DNA of 64,000 bases from Perlucidibaca sp. (GTDB lineage Bacteria > Pseudomonadota > Gammaproteobacteria > Pseudomonadales > Moraxellaceae). The stretch's first letter is position 1; every line of letters starts with the position of its first letter. The stretch is from positions 62,001-126,000 of the forward strand of contig JAHFSA010000001.1 in NCBI GenBank assembly GCA_023265995.1, given 5' to 3'. Under the pieces are notes generated by a model. The model did no database searches. It was given only the letters and a program-made list of their open reading frames with translations, and had not been told where the DNA came from. The translations under genes and the position numbers were made by a program. Positions 17,280 to 25,872 of this stretch are shown here, piece after piece.

Positions 17280-18491
17280 TCAGGCCCAGCCGTCGAAAAG
17301 GCCGGGCTGCTGCCGTTCCGGCAGACTGTCCGCGACCGCCTGCTGGCCCGGGCGCGCCAGCGAGCCGACGCGCACACCGAGCAGTCGCAGGCGGCGATCC
17401 AGCGGCACCCGCTTCAGGCATTGCCCGGCCAGCGCGCGTATGGTGCGGGCGTCGGCGGTATGGCACTCGACCGAATGATCGCGCGTGGCGGTCTTGAAGT
17501 TGTCGTAGCGGATCTTGATGCCTATGGTGCGGCCGACGTAGCCCTTGCGCTCCAGGTCCGCCGCCAGGCGCTCGCACAGCCGGGTGAAGATGGCGCCCAG
17601 TTCGGCCTTGTCATGCACGGCATGCAGATCACGGCCGAAAGTGGTCTCGCGGCTGATCGACACCGGCTCGCCATGACCCTGCACCGGGCGCTCGTCGCGA
17701 CCTTGCGCGGCCTCGTGCAGCCAGGCACCGTAACTGTTGCCGAAATGCTCGCGCAGCCACTCCGGCGCTCGCGCCGCCAGCTCGCCTATGGTGGCTATGC
17801 CGAAAGCCTGCAGCCTGTCGTCGGTCTTCGGGCCTATGCCGTTGATCTTGCGGCACGGCAGCGGCCAGATCGCGGCCTCCAGATCGGTCTCGTGCAGCAG
17901 GGAAATGCCGTTGGGCTTGTTGAACTCGCTGGCCATCTTGGCCAGCAGCTTGTTGGGTGCGACACCGATCGAGCAGGTCAGCCCGGTCGCCGCCAGAATG
18001 GCCGCCTGCAGGCGCGCGGCCAGGACACGTCCGCCCTCTTCCTGACCACCCTCGGCCGCGCCGAAGTCGATGTAGACCTCGTCGACACCACGATCCTCCA
18101 TGACCGGCGCGAGCTGACGGATCTCGGCCTTGAACAGCCGCGAGTAGTGCCGGTACTGGTCGAAATCGACCGGCAGCAGAATGGCGTCGGGACAGAGCTT
18201 CGCGGCTTTCATCAGCCCCATGGCCGAACCCACGCCGAAGCTCCGGGCGGCATAGGTGGCAGTGGTGATGACGCCGCGCCCGACATAGTCACGCAGGCGC
18301 GGAAAGGCCGCGACCGGGATCTCGTGCAGGGCATCGGCGCCATGAGCGGCGAGCAGCTCCTCGTCGGCCGGGCGCCTGCCGCCGCCGATCACCACCGGCA
18401 GACCGCGCAGCTGCGGATAGCGCAGCAGCTCCACCGATGCATAGAAGGCATCCATGTCGAGATGGGCAATACGGCGTGGAAGCGCGCTCAT
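17280..18491 (-). CDS. dinB: DNA polymerase IV (DinB)
   Basis: A 403-residue Y-family polymerase. HLDMDAFYASVELLRYPQLR holds the first catalytic Asp and the steric-gate aromatic residue. DRGVDEVYIDF holds the second acidic pair. The little-finger region follows, and the C-terminus is longer than in E. coli Pol IV (about 350 residues). It performs error-prone synthesis past lesions. A CTGT-N8-ACAG LexA box lies 17 bases upstream of the start. The alkB-like gene follows in the same direction. Confidence 0.92.
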   Translation of the reverse strand: MSALPRRIAHLDMDAFYASVELLRYPQLRGLPVVIGGGRRPADEELLAAHGADALHEIPVAAFPRLRDYVGRGVITTATYAARSFGVGSAMGLMKAAKLCPDAILLPVDFDQYRHYSRLFKAEIRQLAPVMEDRGVDEVYIDFGAAEGGQEEGGRVLAARLQAAILAATGLTCSIGVAPNKLLAKMASEFNKPNGISLLHETDLEAAIWPLPCRKINGIGPKTDDRLQAFGIATIGELAARAPEWLREHFGNSYGAWLHEAAQGRDERPVQGHGEPVSISRETTFGRDLHAVHDKAELGAIFTRLCERLAADLERKGYVGRTIGIKIRYDNFKTATRDHSVECHTADARTIRALAGQCLKRVPLDRRLRLLGVRVGSLARPGQQAVADSLPERQQPGLFDGWA

Positions 18492-18507
18492 GAGGCCACA
18501 CGAATCA

Positions 18508-18523
18508 CTGTCATTAAGAACAG
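18508..18523 (-). promoter_or_regulatory. LexA (SOS) box upstream of dinB
   Basis: CTGTCATTAAGAACAG fits the gammaproteobacterial LexA consensus CTGT-N8-ACAG exactly. It is 17 bases before the dinB ATG. A second, overlapping dyad (ACAGTA-TAT-TACTGT, 18520-18534) shares its right arm and may allow a second LexA contact. Confidence 0.85.
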
Positions 18524-18663
18524 TATATTACTGTCATGGCAAAACCGGAACCATCACCCGGAACATGACCATGAAACGCTGATCGGCTAGCTCTTGCCAC
18601 CTGCCGGGAGAGCACATCATCATGGCTGCTTCGTGACCAAGACCGCCACCACAGGAGTCCGCC

Positions 18664-19983
18664 GTGCGCACCACGCCGCTCAATCATCTGGATGATGCCT
18701 TCCTCAACATCGAACGCGCGGAAGATCCATGGAGCGTCCATCTCGAAGTCCGCGTCAGCGGCCGCATTGACGAACAGCGCCTGCGCCAGGCCCTGGCGGC
18801 CACACTGGCCTGCCACCCCATGGCGAGAGCGCGCCTGCAGCCCTATCACGAAGGCACCTCGATCTATCAGTGGGAAATCGCCGACGACTGGGACCGCCTC
18901 GGCCTCGACGTGGTCGATGCCGCCAGCATGGCCGACATCGCCGCCGCGCGCGAACGCCTGATCAGCATCAAGATCCCGGTCACCGTGGCGCCCGGCTTCT
19001 ACACCACCCTGGTGCACCATGCCGATGGCGACTGGCTCATGCTCAGCGTCAACCACACCCTCGCCGACGGTCTCTCGACCTTCCGCCTGATGACCTCCAT
19101 CCTGCGTCGCTACGCCGGCCAGGATGACGTCGTGCCGGCCTTCGACCCGCTGCGGGTGCGCAACCTCAAGGACCTCGCCGGCGCCAAGTCCATGCCCGAG
19201 CGCATCGAACGCATCAAGCACCTGCTGACCTATCTGCGCGATGCCGCCACCACGCCGCCAACGCGCGTCAGCGGCAACGCCGGCGTGCGCGAGCACCTGA
19301 TCACCAACCTGCGCGGTTACGGCACGGTGCAAATGGCGCTGAGCGCCGAAGCCAGCGCCAGCATCATGGCCTTGCGCGAAAAGCCGGCGACCATCAACGA
19401 CCTGCTGCTGGCCGCGCTGGCGCTGACCATACAACGCTGGAACCGGCAGCAAGGCGAGGATGGCGGTCGGGTCTCCATCATGATGCCGGTCAACCTGCGA
19501 CCCCAGGCCTGGTGGTACGAGGTGGTGAGCAACTTCTCGTCCTATGTCACCGTGTCGCTGCCCGACAACAACGCTGGCAGCCTGAGCTCGGCCATGCGCG
19601 AGATCACCGCGCAGACCCAGCGCCTGAAGGAGGCCGGTGCCGCCGGCACCCTCATCGACCTGCTCGATCTGCCACGCTGGATGCCGGCCATCCTCAAGGC
19701 GCGCCTGCGCGACATCCTGCCCATGGTGCGCAAGAGCCTGGTCGAGACCACCTGGCTGTCCAATCTCGGCCGCCTCGCCGAAGCACCGGACATGGGCGAT
19801 GCCGGCCGCGTGCAGGAGCTCTTCTTCTCGCCGCCGGCGCCGCTGCCCATGGGCGTGTCGCTGGGTGTCGCCAGCGTCGGTGACCGCCTGTTCCTGACCC
19901 TGCGCTACCGCAAGGCCCTGCTCGACCAGGGCATGGCTGAAGACTTCGCGCGCATGCTGCGCGAACAACTGGGCGTGAGCTGA
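18664..19983 (+). CDS. Condensation-domain acyltransferase, WS/DGAT-related
   Basis: A 439-residue member of the chloramphenicol-acetyltransferase/condensation superfamily. The catalytic loop is NHTLADG (130-136), with His and Asp-Gly of the HHxxxDG motif but Asn in place of the first His. The later block VSIMMPVNLRP and the SNLGRL motif match the C-terminal half. Starts at GTG with AGGAG upstream. Such enzymes esterify acyl groups to alcohols (PapA- or wax-synthase-like). The loss of the first His is tolerated in the wider condensation family. The product may be an ester lipid (inference). Confidence 0.72.
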   Translation: MRTTPLNHLDDAFLNIERAEDPWSVHLEVRVSGRIDEQRLRQALAATLACHPMARARLQPYHEGTSIYQWEIADDWDRLGLDVVDAASMADIAAARERLISIKIPVTVAPGFYTTLVHHADGDWLMLSVNHTLADGLSTFRLMTSILRRYAGQDDVVPAFDPLRVRNLKDLAGAKSMPERIERIKHLLTYLRDAATTPPTRVSGNAGVREHLITNLRGYGTVQMALSAEASASIMALREKPATINDLLLAALALTIQRWNRQQGEDGGRVSIMMPVNLRPQAWWYEVVSNFSSYVTVSLPDNNAGSLSSAMREITAQTQRLKEAGAAGTLIDLLDLPRWMPAILKARLRDILPMVRKSLVETTWLSNLGRLAEAPDMGDAGRVQELFFSPPAPLPMGVSLGVASVGDRLFLTLRYRKALLDQGMAEDFARMLREQLGVS

Positions 19984-19990
19984 GCGCGCA

Positions 19991-21340
19991 CTACTCCTCG
20001 GCGCGGAACCGCAGTATCAGCACCTGGAAGCTCTGGCGAAACAGCGTCGGATCGGCGGGTACCGGCAGGGGGCTGGCCCGCTGCACGGCCTCCACGACAC
20101 TGGCATCGAGCTCGGGGCTGCCGCTGCTGCGCGCCACCGCGACCTCGCGCACCGCGCCGGATGACATCAGCGCCACGCGCAACTCGGTGGCCTGGGCGGC
20201 TTTCGCCTGCTCGGGAACATGCCAGTACGAACGCACCTTGCTCATGATCTGCAGCGACAGGTCGCGCACCTGCTGCGCCTGCTCGCGGCTCATGCCCTGG
20301 CGCACCATGTCGAGCAGCTGCCAGCGCCGGGCAGCCTCCAGATGGCCACGGGCCCGGGCCTTGTCGAACCAGACCAGCGCCTGGCCGGCATCGGCCCTGG
20401 TGCCACGCCCCTCTTCGTAAGCGCGCCCGGTCAGGAACTGGGCATCGACATCGCCCTGCTCGGCCGCGCGCAGATACCACTGGAAGGCCAGGACAGCATC
20501 CTGTGCAACGCCAATCCCGCGCTCATGCAGCTGGCCGAGATGGAGCTGCGCCACGGCCAGCCCCTGACCGGCCGCCTTGCGCAACCAGTCGGCTGCCAGA
20601 ACAGGATCGGCCGTGGCGCCGCCTTCACCACGCAGCAGCATGAGCCCGAGATTGAACTCGGCCGATGCTTCGCCCAGCGCCGCCGCCTTGCGATACCACT
20701 GCAAGGCCTTGGCGGGACTGGGACGGGTGCCCTGACCGACGTAGTACATGTAGCCCAGATGCACCATGGCCATGACATGGCCCTGCTCGGCGGACTTCAG
20801 ACGCCAAGACAGCGCCTCGTCATAATCCTGGGGAACGCCGACACCATCGTTGTAAAGACCGGCGAGCAGCTCCTCGGCATCGGCATTACCCTCGCGGGCG
20901 GCCTTGGCGGCCCAGTAGGCCCCTGCCTTCTCGTTCTTGTCGGTGCCCAGACCGAGCAGATAGGACAGCGCCAGATTGAACTGCGCGTCGGCTTCATCCT
21001 GGCGGGCTGCCAGGTAATACCAGCGGGTGGAGAGAACCGGGTCGGCGCTGACACCCAGACCCTTGCGATAGAGATAGCCGGCGACATTGCGGGCACGGGC
21101 ATGGCCCTGCTCGGCGGCCTTGAGAAACCATTTAGCGGCCTCGACGTAGTCCTGCGAGGCGAAGAGCATGCCGAGCCGGTACTGCGCCTCGACATCGCCA
21201 GCTTCGGCCAGCGGCCGCCACTCCGCCTCGGCACGCACATAATCGTTGCCGGCGAAGGCCTCCAGGCCTTCCTTCAAGCCAGCCCCGGCATGGCCGGCAA
21301 GAGCCAGCAGCACGGTCAACAGCAGAATCCTTGTCTGCAC
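19991..21340 (-). CDS. Sel1-repeat protein with TonB/TolA C-terminal domain
   Basis: A 449-residue protein with a signal peptide (LLLTVLLALAGHAGA). At least seven Sel1-like repeats follow (for example AQYRLGMLFASQDYVEAAKW). The last 80 residues, SYWHVPEQAKAAQATELRVA to the end, resemble the TonB/TolA C-terminal domain that binds outer-membrane partners. There is no N-terminal anchor other than the signal. It probably acts in the periplasm as a scaffold. The fusion is uncommon. It is convergent with the acyltransferase gene and ends 8 bases from it. Confidence 0.8.
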   Translation of the reverse strand: MQTRILLLTVLLALAGHAGAGLKEGLEAFAGNDYVRAEAEWRPLAEAGDVEAQYRLGMLFASQDYVEAAKWFLKAAEQGHARARNVAGYLYRKGLGVSADPVLSTRWYYLAARQDEADAQFNLALSYLLGLGTDKNEKAGAYWAAKAAREGNADAEELLAGLYNDGVGVPQDYDEALSWRLKSAEQGHVMAMVHLGYMYYVGQGTRPSPAKALQWYRKAAALGEASAEFNLGLMLLRGEGGATADPVLAADWLRKAAGQGLAVAQLHLGQLHERGIGVAQDAVLAFQWYLRAAEQGDVDAQFLTGRAYEEGRGTRADAGQALVWFDKARARGHLEAARRWQLLDMVRQGMSREQAQQVRDLSLQIMSKVRSYWHVPEQAKAAQATELRVALMSSGAVREVAVARSSGSPELDASVVEAVQRASPLPVPADPTLFRQSFQVLILRFRAEE

Positions 21341-21449
21341 TGGTCACCCCTGACAACACGTCGACACGGCCTCTGCCCGGCCGGCATCTTCATCGTTGCA
21401 TAGAAGTGTTCAGCGCAAAAGATGGCAGGCGCCCGGCCCTGCCGCAGGC

Positions 21450-22301
21450 TCAGGCGCTGACGGCATCCATGGCCAGGAGGTCGTCGAGCAGAGGCTGCCA
21501 GCTGGCCAGCAGCTCGCTGTCGTCAACATTGCCGGGGTGGAAGTCGCGCCGGAAGAAAGCCAGGTAACCGGGCAGCGCACGCCGGAAATAGCCGGCCTGA
21601 CGGCCGCTGCCGAACATCCACCACAGGCCGCGCGCGATGGCGCGGAAATCGCGGATGGAGCCATCCTGCCACATGAAGATCAGCTGTCCGCGCGCGACCA
21701 GCGACATGACAAGCAGCGTCGCCCTCAGCAGCCCGAGCACGCGCTGAAGATAGTCGCCATCCAGCGCCTCGTAGAGATCGTAGGCCACGGCCTTGTGCTC
21801 CAGCTCCTCCAGCGCATGCCAGACAAACAGCGGGCGCAGCGCGGGATCGACCAGCTCGGCGACCTCGGGATGGCGCATGACCAGCTCGCCGAACAGGGCC
21901 GTGAAATGCTCGACCGCACCGGTGACGGCCACGCGTTGCCGTGGCGGCAGCGCCCGCATCCGCTCCAGTACCTGCGTGGCCATGCGCTCCAGACGATCTA
22001 TCGATACCCCCATGGCCTGAAATCTGGCATTGGCCTCGCGATGGGCACGGGCATGGAAAGCCTCCTGGCCGATGAATCCGGAAATGTCCGCCTGCAACGG
22101 GTGTTCGGGCGGCAAGCTGGCACGACTGTCACGCACGCTGTCGATCATGAAGCGCTCGCCTTCCGGCAGGATGGCCGAAAAGGCATTCATGAAGTGCGTC
22201 AGGAACGGATTGCCGGCAAACCAGTAGCGCGGAATCTCCACGCCCGGGCGCAGGACATAAGGCCGTGGCTTGAGTCCGGATTGCTGGCGTGCGTTGTGCA
22301 T
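21450..22301 (-). CDS. PF10118 metal-dependent hydrolase family protein
   Basis: A 283-residue helical protein with the histidine/glutamate pattern of PF10118: FIGQEAFHARAHR, AVEHFTALF and WHALEELEHKAVAYD. These spaced E-x2-H motifs suggest a di-metal site, as in ferritin-like oxygenases. The start at 22301 has AGAGGA six bases upstream and replaces the longer track start. Members are widely found in lipid- and steroid-using bacteria without a known reaction. It is divergent from a TetR regulator, which probably controls it. A paralogue lies at 35995-36867. Confidence 0.82.
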   Translation of the reverse strand: MHNARQQSGLKPRPYVLRPGVEIPRYWFAGNPFLTHFMNAFSAILPEGERFMIDSVRDSRASLPPEHPLQADISGFIGQEAFHARAHREANARFQAMGVSIDRLERMATQVLERMRALPPRQRVAVTGAVEHFTALFGELVMRHPEVAELVDPALRPLFVWHALEELEHKAVAYDLYEALDGDYLQRVLGLLRATLLVMSLVARGQLIFMWQDGSIRDFRAIARGLWWMFGSGRQAGYFRRALPGYLAFFRRDFHPGNVDDSELLASWQPLLDDLLAMDAVSA

Positions 22302-22339
22302 GGCATGTCCTCTGATCATGACGAAACAGCAAGTAAAAC

Positions 22340-22355
22340 ACAGTTATTACACTGT
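22340..22355. promoter_or_regulatory. Putative TetR operator in divergent promoter
   Basis: ACAGT-N6-ACTGT lies between the divergent PF10118 and TetR genes, in an AT-rich stretch unlike its surroundings. The position suits autoregulation and control of both genes. Assignment is by position and dyad symmetry only. Confidence 0.4.
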
Positions 22356-22408
22356 TATAGCACTATGATGCGCAGTGTCAAGCCGCCACATAATGCAGGA
22401 GATCGCAA

Positions 22409-22981
22409 TTGCCCAAGTCCCAGTCGAACATGACTGACCGCCGTGAACGCCTGATCAACAGCGCCCGCGACCTGGTGCGTCAAGGTGGTCTGGCGGCACT
22501 CAGCATGCGCGTTCTGGCTGACCGTGAAGACACCTCCACGCAGGCGATCTACACGCTTTTCGGCGGCAAGAGCGGTCTCCTCCAGGCCGTCTACAGCCAC
22601 TGGATGGATGATCTCGAACAAGGCCTGCTCACGGCCGCCATGGCCGGCCACCCGCCCGAGGTCATGATCTGGCTCAGCGCCCGCCTCTATCGCGAGCATG
22701 CCCTGTCCGATCCGGCCCTGTTCCTGGCTGGCTGCACCGACAAGGATGTGTTTGCCCTGCTCACCCGCTCCAACGCCTTCCGCGCCTTCGCCGCGCTGGT
22801 CAGCGCCGGCATCGCCAGCGGCGCCCTGCGTCACAATGACGACCCGGAGGCCACCGCCTGCGCGCTGTGGAGCGCGGCCCATGGCGCCGTGCTGTTCGAG
22901 ATCCAGTCCGGCGGCAGGAGCTATCTGGAAGAACTGCTGCAGGCGCTGCTGCGCGGCATCAGTGCCCCCTCGCCGGCCTGA
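22409..22981 (+). CDS. TetR/AcrR family transcriptional regulator
   Basis: A 190-residue repressor with an N-terminal helix-turn-helix (RERLINSARDLVRQGGLAAL, then ADREDTSTQAIYTLFGGKSG). The start codon is TTG at 22409 with AGGAG seven bases upstream; the internal ATG at 22430 has no ribosome site. The C-terminal half holds a WHG-like ALWSAAHGAVLFEI block. Divergent from the PF10118 hydrolase. Its inducer is likely a hydrophobic compound (inference). Confidence 0.85.
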   Translation: MPKSQSNMTDRRERLINSARDLVRQGGLAALSMRVLADREDTSTQAIYTLFGGKSGLLQAVYSHWMDDLEQGLLTAAMAGHPPEVMIWLSARLYREHALSDPALFLAGCTDKDVFALLTRSNAFRAFAALVSAGIASGALRHNDDPEATACALWSAAHGAVLFEIQSGGRSYLEELLQALLRGISAPSPA

Positions 22982-23000
22982 AGCGGACAACTCAGCCGCC

Positions 23001-23402
23001 ATGCCGGGCCCCTGGCTGTCACTACACCGCTGGCTGCAAGCCATCCTGCCCGGGCGCGGCGCCAGTCGGCGCCAGGCCAGACTCGACGCTGCTGTCCGGC
23101 ACTTCCGGCCCGGGCAGGATGCCCCGGCACGTAGCGACCTGCCTGTAGTGGACTGCATCGATCCCGCCCTGCTGCAACTGGAGCGCGACAAGGCCTATTT
23201 CTGGTGTACCTGCGGGCGCTCGCGTCAGCAGCCCTTCTGCGATGGCAGCCATGCCGGCACCGGGTTGCAGCCGCTGCGTTTCTCGCCGGCGAAAAGCCAG
23301 ACCTTCTGGCTGTGCAACTGCAAGTACACGCGCACACCCCCCTATTGCGATGCCGCCCACAACCGGCTGGTGGAGCTGCGGGCACGGCGCGCGGCCCCGT
23401 GA
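23001..23402 (+). CDS. CDGSH iron-sulfur domain protein
   Basis: A 133-residue protein read from the ATG at 23001, inside a longer track ORF. It carries two CDGSH motifs: FWCTCGRSRQQPFCDGSH and WLCNCKYTRTPPYCDAAH. Each binds a 2Fe-2S cluster through three Cys and one His. Tandem CDGSH proteins resemble the type 1 and 3 bacterial mitoNEET relatives; a role in redox or cluster transfer is assumed. The N-terminal 50 residues have no recognised domain. It follows the TetR gene by 19 bases. Confidence 0.82.
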   Translation: MPGPWLSLHRWLQAILPGRGASRRQARLDAAVRHFRPGQDAPARSDLPVVDCIDPALLQLERDKAYFWCTCGRSRQQPFCDGSHAGTGLQPLRFSPAKSQTFWLCNCKYTRTPPYCDAAHNRLVELRARRAAP

Positions 23403-23590
23403 CAGGAGCGGACTGGTCACCCTGACGCACAGGACAGACACCTGAGCTGTCACTATTTGCCCCTTTTTTGGCACTAGACGCACTCTACAAGCGCAGCCCG
23501 AAATGCGACCGTCCGGTCATGACGTGCTGACCACCCGCCGTGCCGCCCTCGGCATGCCCCTCCCGCTACGGCCAGCACGGGAGATCCGAC

Positions 23591-25024
23591 ATGATTCACG
23601 AGCAAGCGCTGCAAAGTCCGGACATTGCCGCCCTGGAGGCGACCTTCCTGCGTCAGCAGGCAGCTTTCGCCGACAGCCCCTTCTTCACCGCCGAGCAGCG
23701 CATCGCGCATCTGCGCGCGCTTGATGGCGCCATGCGCAAGCATCAGGACCATCTCGCCGCCGAACTCAGCGCCGACTACGGTCACCGCTCGCTGGACGAA
23801 TTCAAGATGGCCGAAATGCTCTTCGGCCTCGAAGGCATCAAGTACTGCATCAAGAACGTGAAGCGCTGGATGCGTGCCGACAAGCGCCATGTGCCGGCGC
23901 TGCAGATGCCGGCCAAGGCCCGTGTCGAGTACCAGCCGCTGGGTGTGGTCGGCATCATCGTGCCGTGGAACTACCCGGTGTTCCTCGCCGTCGGCCCGCT
24001 CATGTACGCGCTCGCCGCCGGCAACCGCGTCATGATCAAGATGTCCGGCTACACGCCGCGTCTGGCCCAGGCCTTCAAGGCCATGCTGGCCGAGATCTAC
24101 GACGAGGATCATGTCGCCGTCATCACCGGCCAGGGCGCCATTTCCGAAACCTTCCCCAGGCTGCCGTTCAACCAGATCACCTTCACCGGCTCGACCAACG
24201 TCGGCCGCATCGTCATGCAGGAGGCCGGCAAGAACCTGACGCCGGTGCTGCTGGAGCTGGGCGGCAAGTCGCCGGTGCTCATCCACTCCTCCTTCCCGAT
24301 CGAGGATGCGGTCGCGCGCCTGGCCTTCGGCAAGTGCTGGAACGCCGGCCAGACCTGCGTGGCAGCCGACCATGCCTACCTGCCGACGGGCAAGGAAGAG
24401 GAGTTCATCAGCAAGTTCAGCGCGCAGATCCGCGAGATGTACCCGACGCTGCTTAACAACCCGGACTACACCTCGGTCATCAACGACAAGCAGTACCGGC
24501 GCCTCCAGGGCTATCTGCAGGATGCCCGCGAGCGCGGCGCCCGCATCATCGAGATCAACCCGGCCAACGAGGACTTCAGCGGCAGCCGCAAGATGCCGGT
24601 GACGCTGGTCACCGGGGTCACCCGCGACATGCAGCTCATGCAGAACGAGATCTTCGGGCCGGTGCTGCCGCTGCTCGAATACAGCGACATCAACGAGGTG
24701 CTGAAGTACATCAACAGCCAGCCACGTCCGCTCGCCCTCTACTACTTCGACTACGACAGAGCGCGCATCGAGCATGTGATCGCCAACAGCCACTCTGGCG
24801 GCGTCACCGTCAACGATGTCATGAGTCATGTCGCCGTCGACGACCTGCCCTTCGGTGGCGTCGGTGCCTCGGGCATGGGCAAGTACCACGGCCACGAGGG
24901 CTTCCTGGCCATGTCCAACGCCCGCAGCGTGCTCATCAAGTCACGCTTCAACGGCCTGAAATACATCATGCCGCCGTTCAACAAGCCCGCACACGGCTTC
25001 ATCAAGCGCTTCCTGCTGAGCTGA
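23591..25024 (+). CDS. calB: Coniferyl aldehyde dehydrogenase
   Basis: A 477-residue NAD(P)-dependent aldehyde dehydrogenase of the CalB type. NYPVFLAVGPLMYALAAGNR, the general base Glu in LLELGGKSP, the catalytic Cys in GQTCVAAD, and PFGGVGASGMGKYHG are all visible. CalB-type enzymes oxidise coniferyl and other aryl or long-chain aldehydes to acids. I chose the ATG at 23591 (MIHEQALQSPD), not the upstream track start. It heads a run with an SDR, an acyl-CoA dehydrogenase and an enoyl-CoA hydratase, so the aldehyde is probably an intermediate of alcohol or hydrocarbon breakdown. Confidence 0.88.
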   Translation: MIHEQALQSPDIAALEATFLRQQAAFADSPFFTAEQRIAHLRALDGAMRKHQDHLAAELSADYGHRSLDEFKMAEMLFGLEGIKYCIKNVKRWMRADKRHVPALQMPAKARVEYQPLGVVGIIVPWNYPVFLAVGPLMYALAAGNRVMIKMSGYTPRLAQAFKAMLAEIYDEDHVAVITGQGAISETFPRLPFNQITFTGSTNVGRIVMQEAGKNLTPVLLELGGKSPVLIHSSFPIEDAVARLAFGKCWNAGQTCVAADHAYLPTGKEEEFISKFSAQIREMYPTLLNNPDYTSVINDKQYRRLQGYLQDARERGARIIEINPANEDFSGSRKMPVTLVTGVTRDMQLMQNEIFGPVLPLLEYSDINEVLKYINSQPRPLALYYFDYDRARIEHVIANSHSGGVTVNDVMSHVAVDDLPFGGVGASGMGKYHGHEGFLAMSNARSVLIKSRFNGLKYIMPPFNKPAHGFIKRFLLS

Positions 25025-25069
25025 GCCCGGCAGGCCACGAAACACGAGATCCGAGATCCGAGAACAGAC

Positions 25070-25867
25070 ATGAGCAAGACCGTACTCATTACAGGTGGTG
25101 CCGGCGGCATCGGCCGCGAATTCTGCAAGCTCTTCGCCCGCGACGGCTATCGCGTGGTGGTGTTCAGCCTGCTGCAACACGAGCTCGACGAGCTCGGCCG
25201 GCTACTGCAGCAACAGACGCCCGGCTGCAGCTATCTGCCGGTGCAGATGGACCTGTCCGCAGCCGACGCCGCCAGCCGCATCCACGCCTGGCTCCAGGAA
25301 CAGAAGATCACCCTCGACGTGCTGGTCAACAACGTCGGCTTCGGCCTTTTCGGCGAGCACGTCGAGCTCGATGCCGAGCGTCTCGGCAAGATGCTGCAGA
25401 TCAACAACTCGCTGATGAGCCAGCTCTGCGTGCTGATCGGACGCGACATGAAGCGGCGCGGGCGCGGCCACATCCTCAATGTCGCTTCGCTGGCCGGTTT
25501 CTCGCCCATGCCGTTCTTCGCCGCCTACAGCGCCAGCAAGTCCTATGTGGTGTCGTTCAGCGCCGCGCTGGAGCAGGAGCTCAAGGAGTTCGGCGTCGGC
25601 GTCACCTGCCTCTGTCCGAGTACCACGCGCACGCAGTTCCTCGACACCGCCCAGGGCAAGCACCAGTCCAGCCAGGGCATCACTCGCTTTGTCTCGGCCA
25701 GCATCGCCACCCCGGCCTCGGTCGCGCTGGCCGGCTATGACGGCATGAACAAGGGCAAGGGCATTGTGCTGCCGACGTCGGCGCTGACGCTGCAAAGCAT
25801 CATCATCCGCCTGCTGCCGCTGCGCCTGATGGCCTGGTTCGTCTACCTGCAAGCCAAGAGGGCCTGA
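25070..25867 (+). CDS. Short-chain dehydrogenase/reductase
   Basis: A 265-residue SDR. TGGAGGIGREFCKLFARDG is the nucleotide-binding loop, NNVGFG the structural block and YSASKSYVV the catalytic Tyr-x3-Lys. A Ser in NVASLAG completes the site. It probably oxidises an alcohol or reduces a ketone with NAD(P). It lies 45 bases after the aldehyde dehydrogenase and 5 bases before the acyl-CoA dehydrogenase, consistent with one operon. Substrate unknown. Confidence 0.88.
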   Translation: MSKTVLITGGAGGIGREFCKLFARDGYRVVVFSLLQHELDELGRLLQQQTPGCSYLPVQMDLSAADAASRIHAWLQEQKITLDVLVNNVGFGLFGEHVELDAERLGKMLQINNSLMSQLCVLIGRDMKRRGRGHILNVASLAGFSPMPFFAAYSASKSYVVSFSAALEQELKEFGVGVTCLCPSTTRTQFLDTAQGKHQSSQGITRFVSASIATPASVALAGYDGMNKGKGIVLPTSALTLQSIIIRLLPLRLMAWFVYLQAKRA

Positions 25868-25872
25868 GCGCC

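Noticed and set aside
18514-19968. 484-residue minus-strand ORF
   Set aside because: Antisense to the acyltransferase; no recognisable domain.
23454-23478. Possible terminator after the CDGSH gene (T-tract TTTTTT)
   Set aside because: The T-run is not preceded by a convincing hairpin; only TGCC/GGCA arms around it.
23474-24895. 473-residue minus-strand ORF
   Set aside because: Antisense to the CalB-type aldehyde dehydrogenase.
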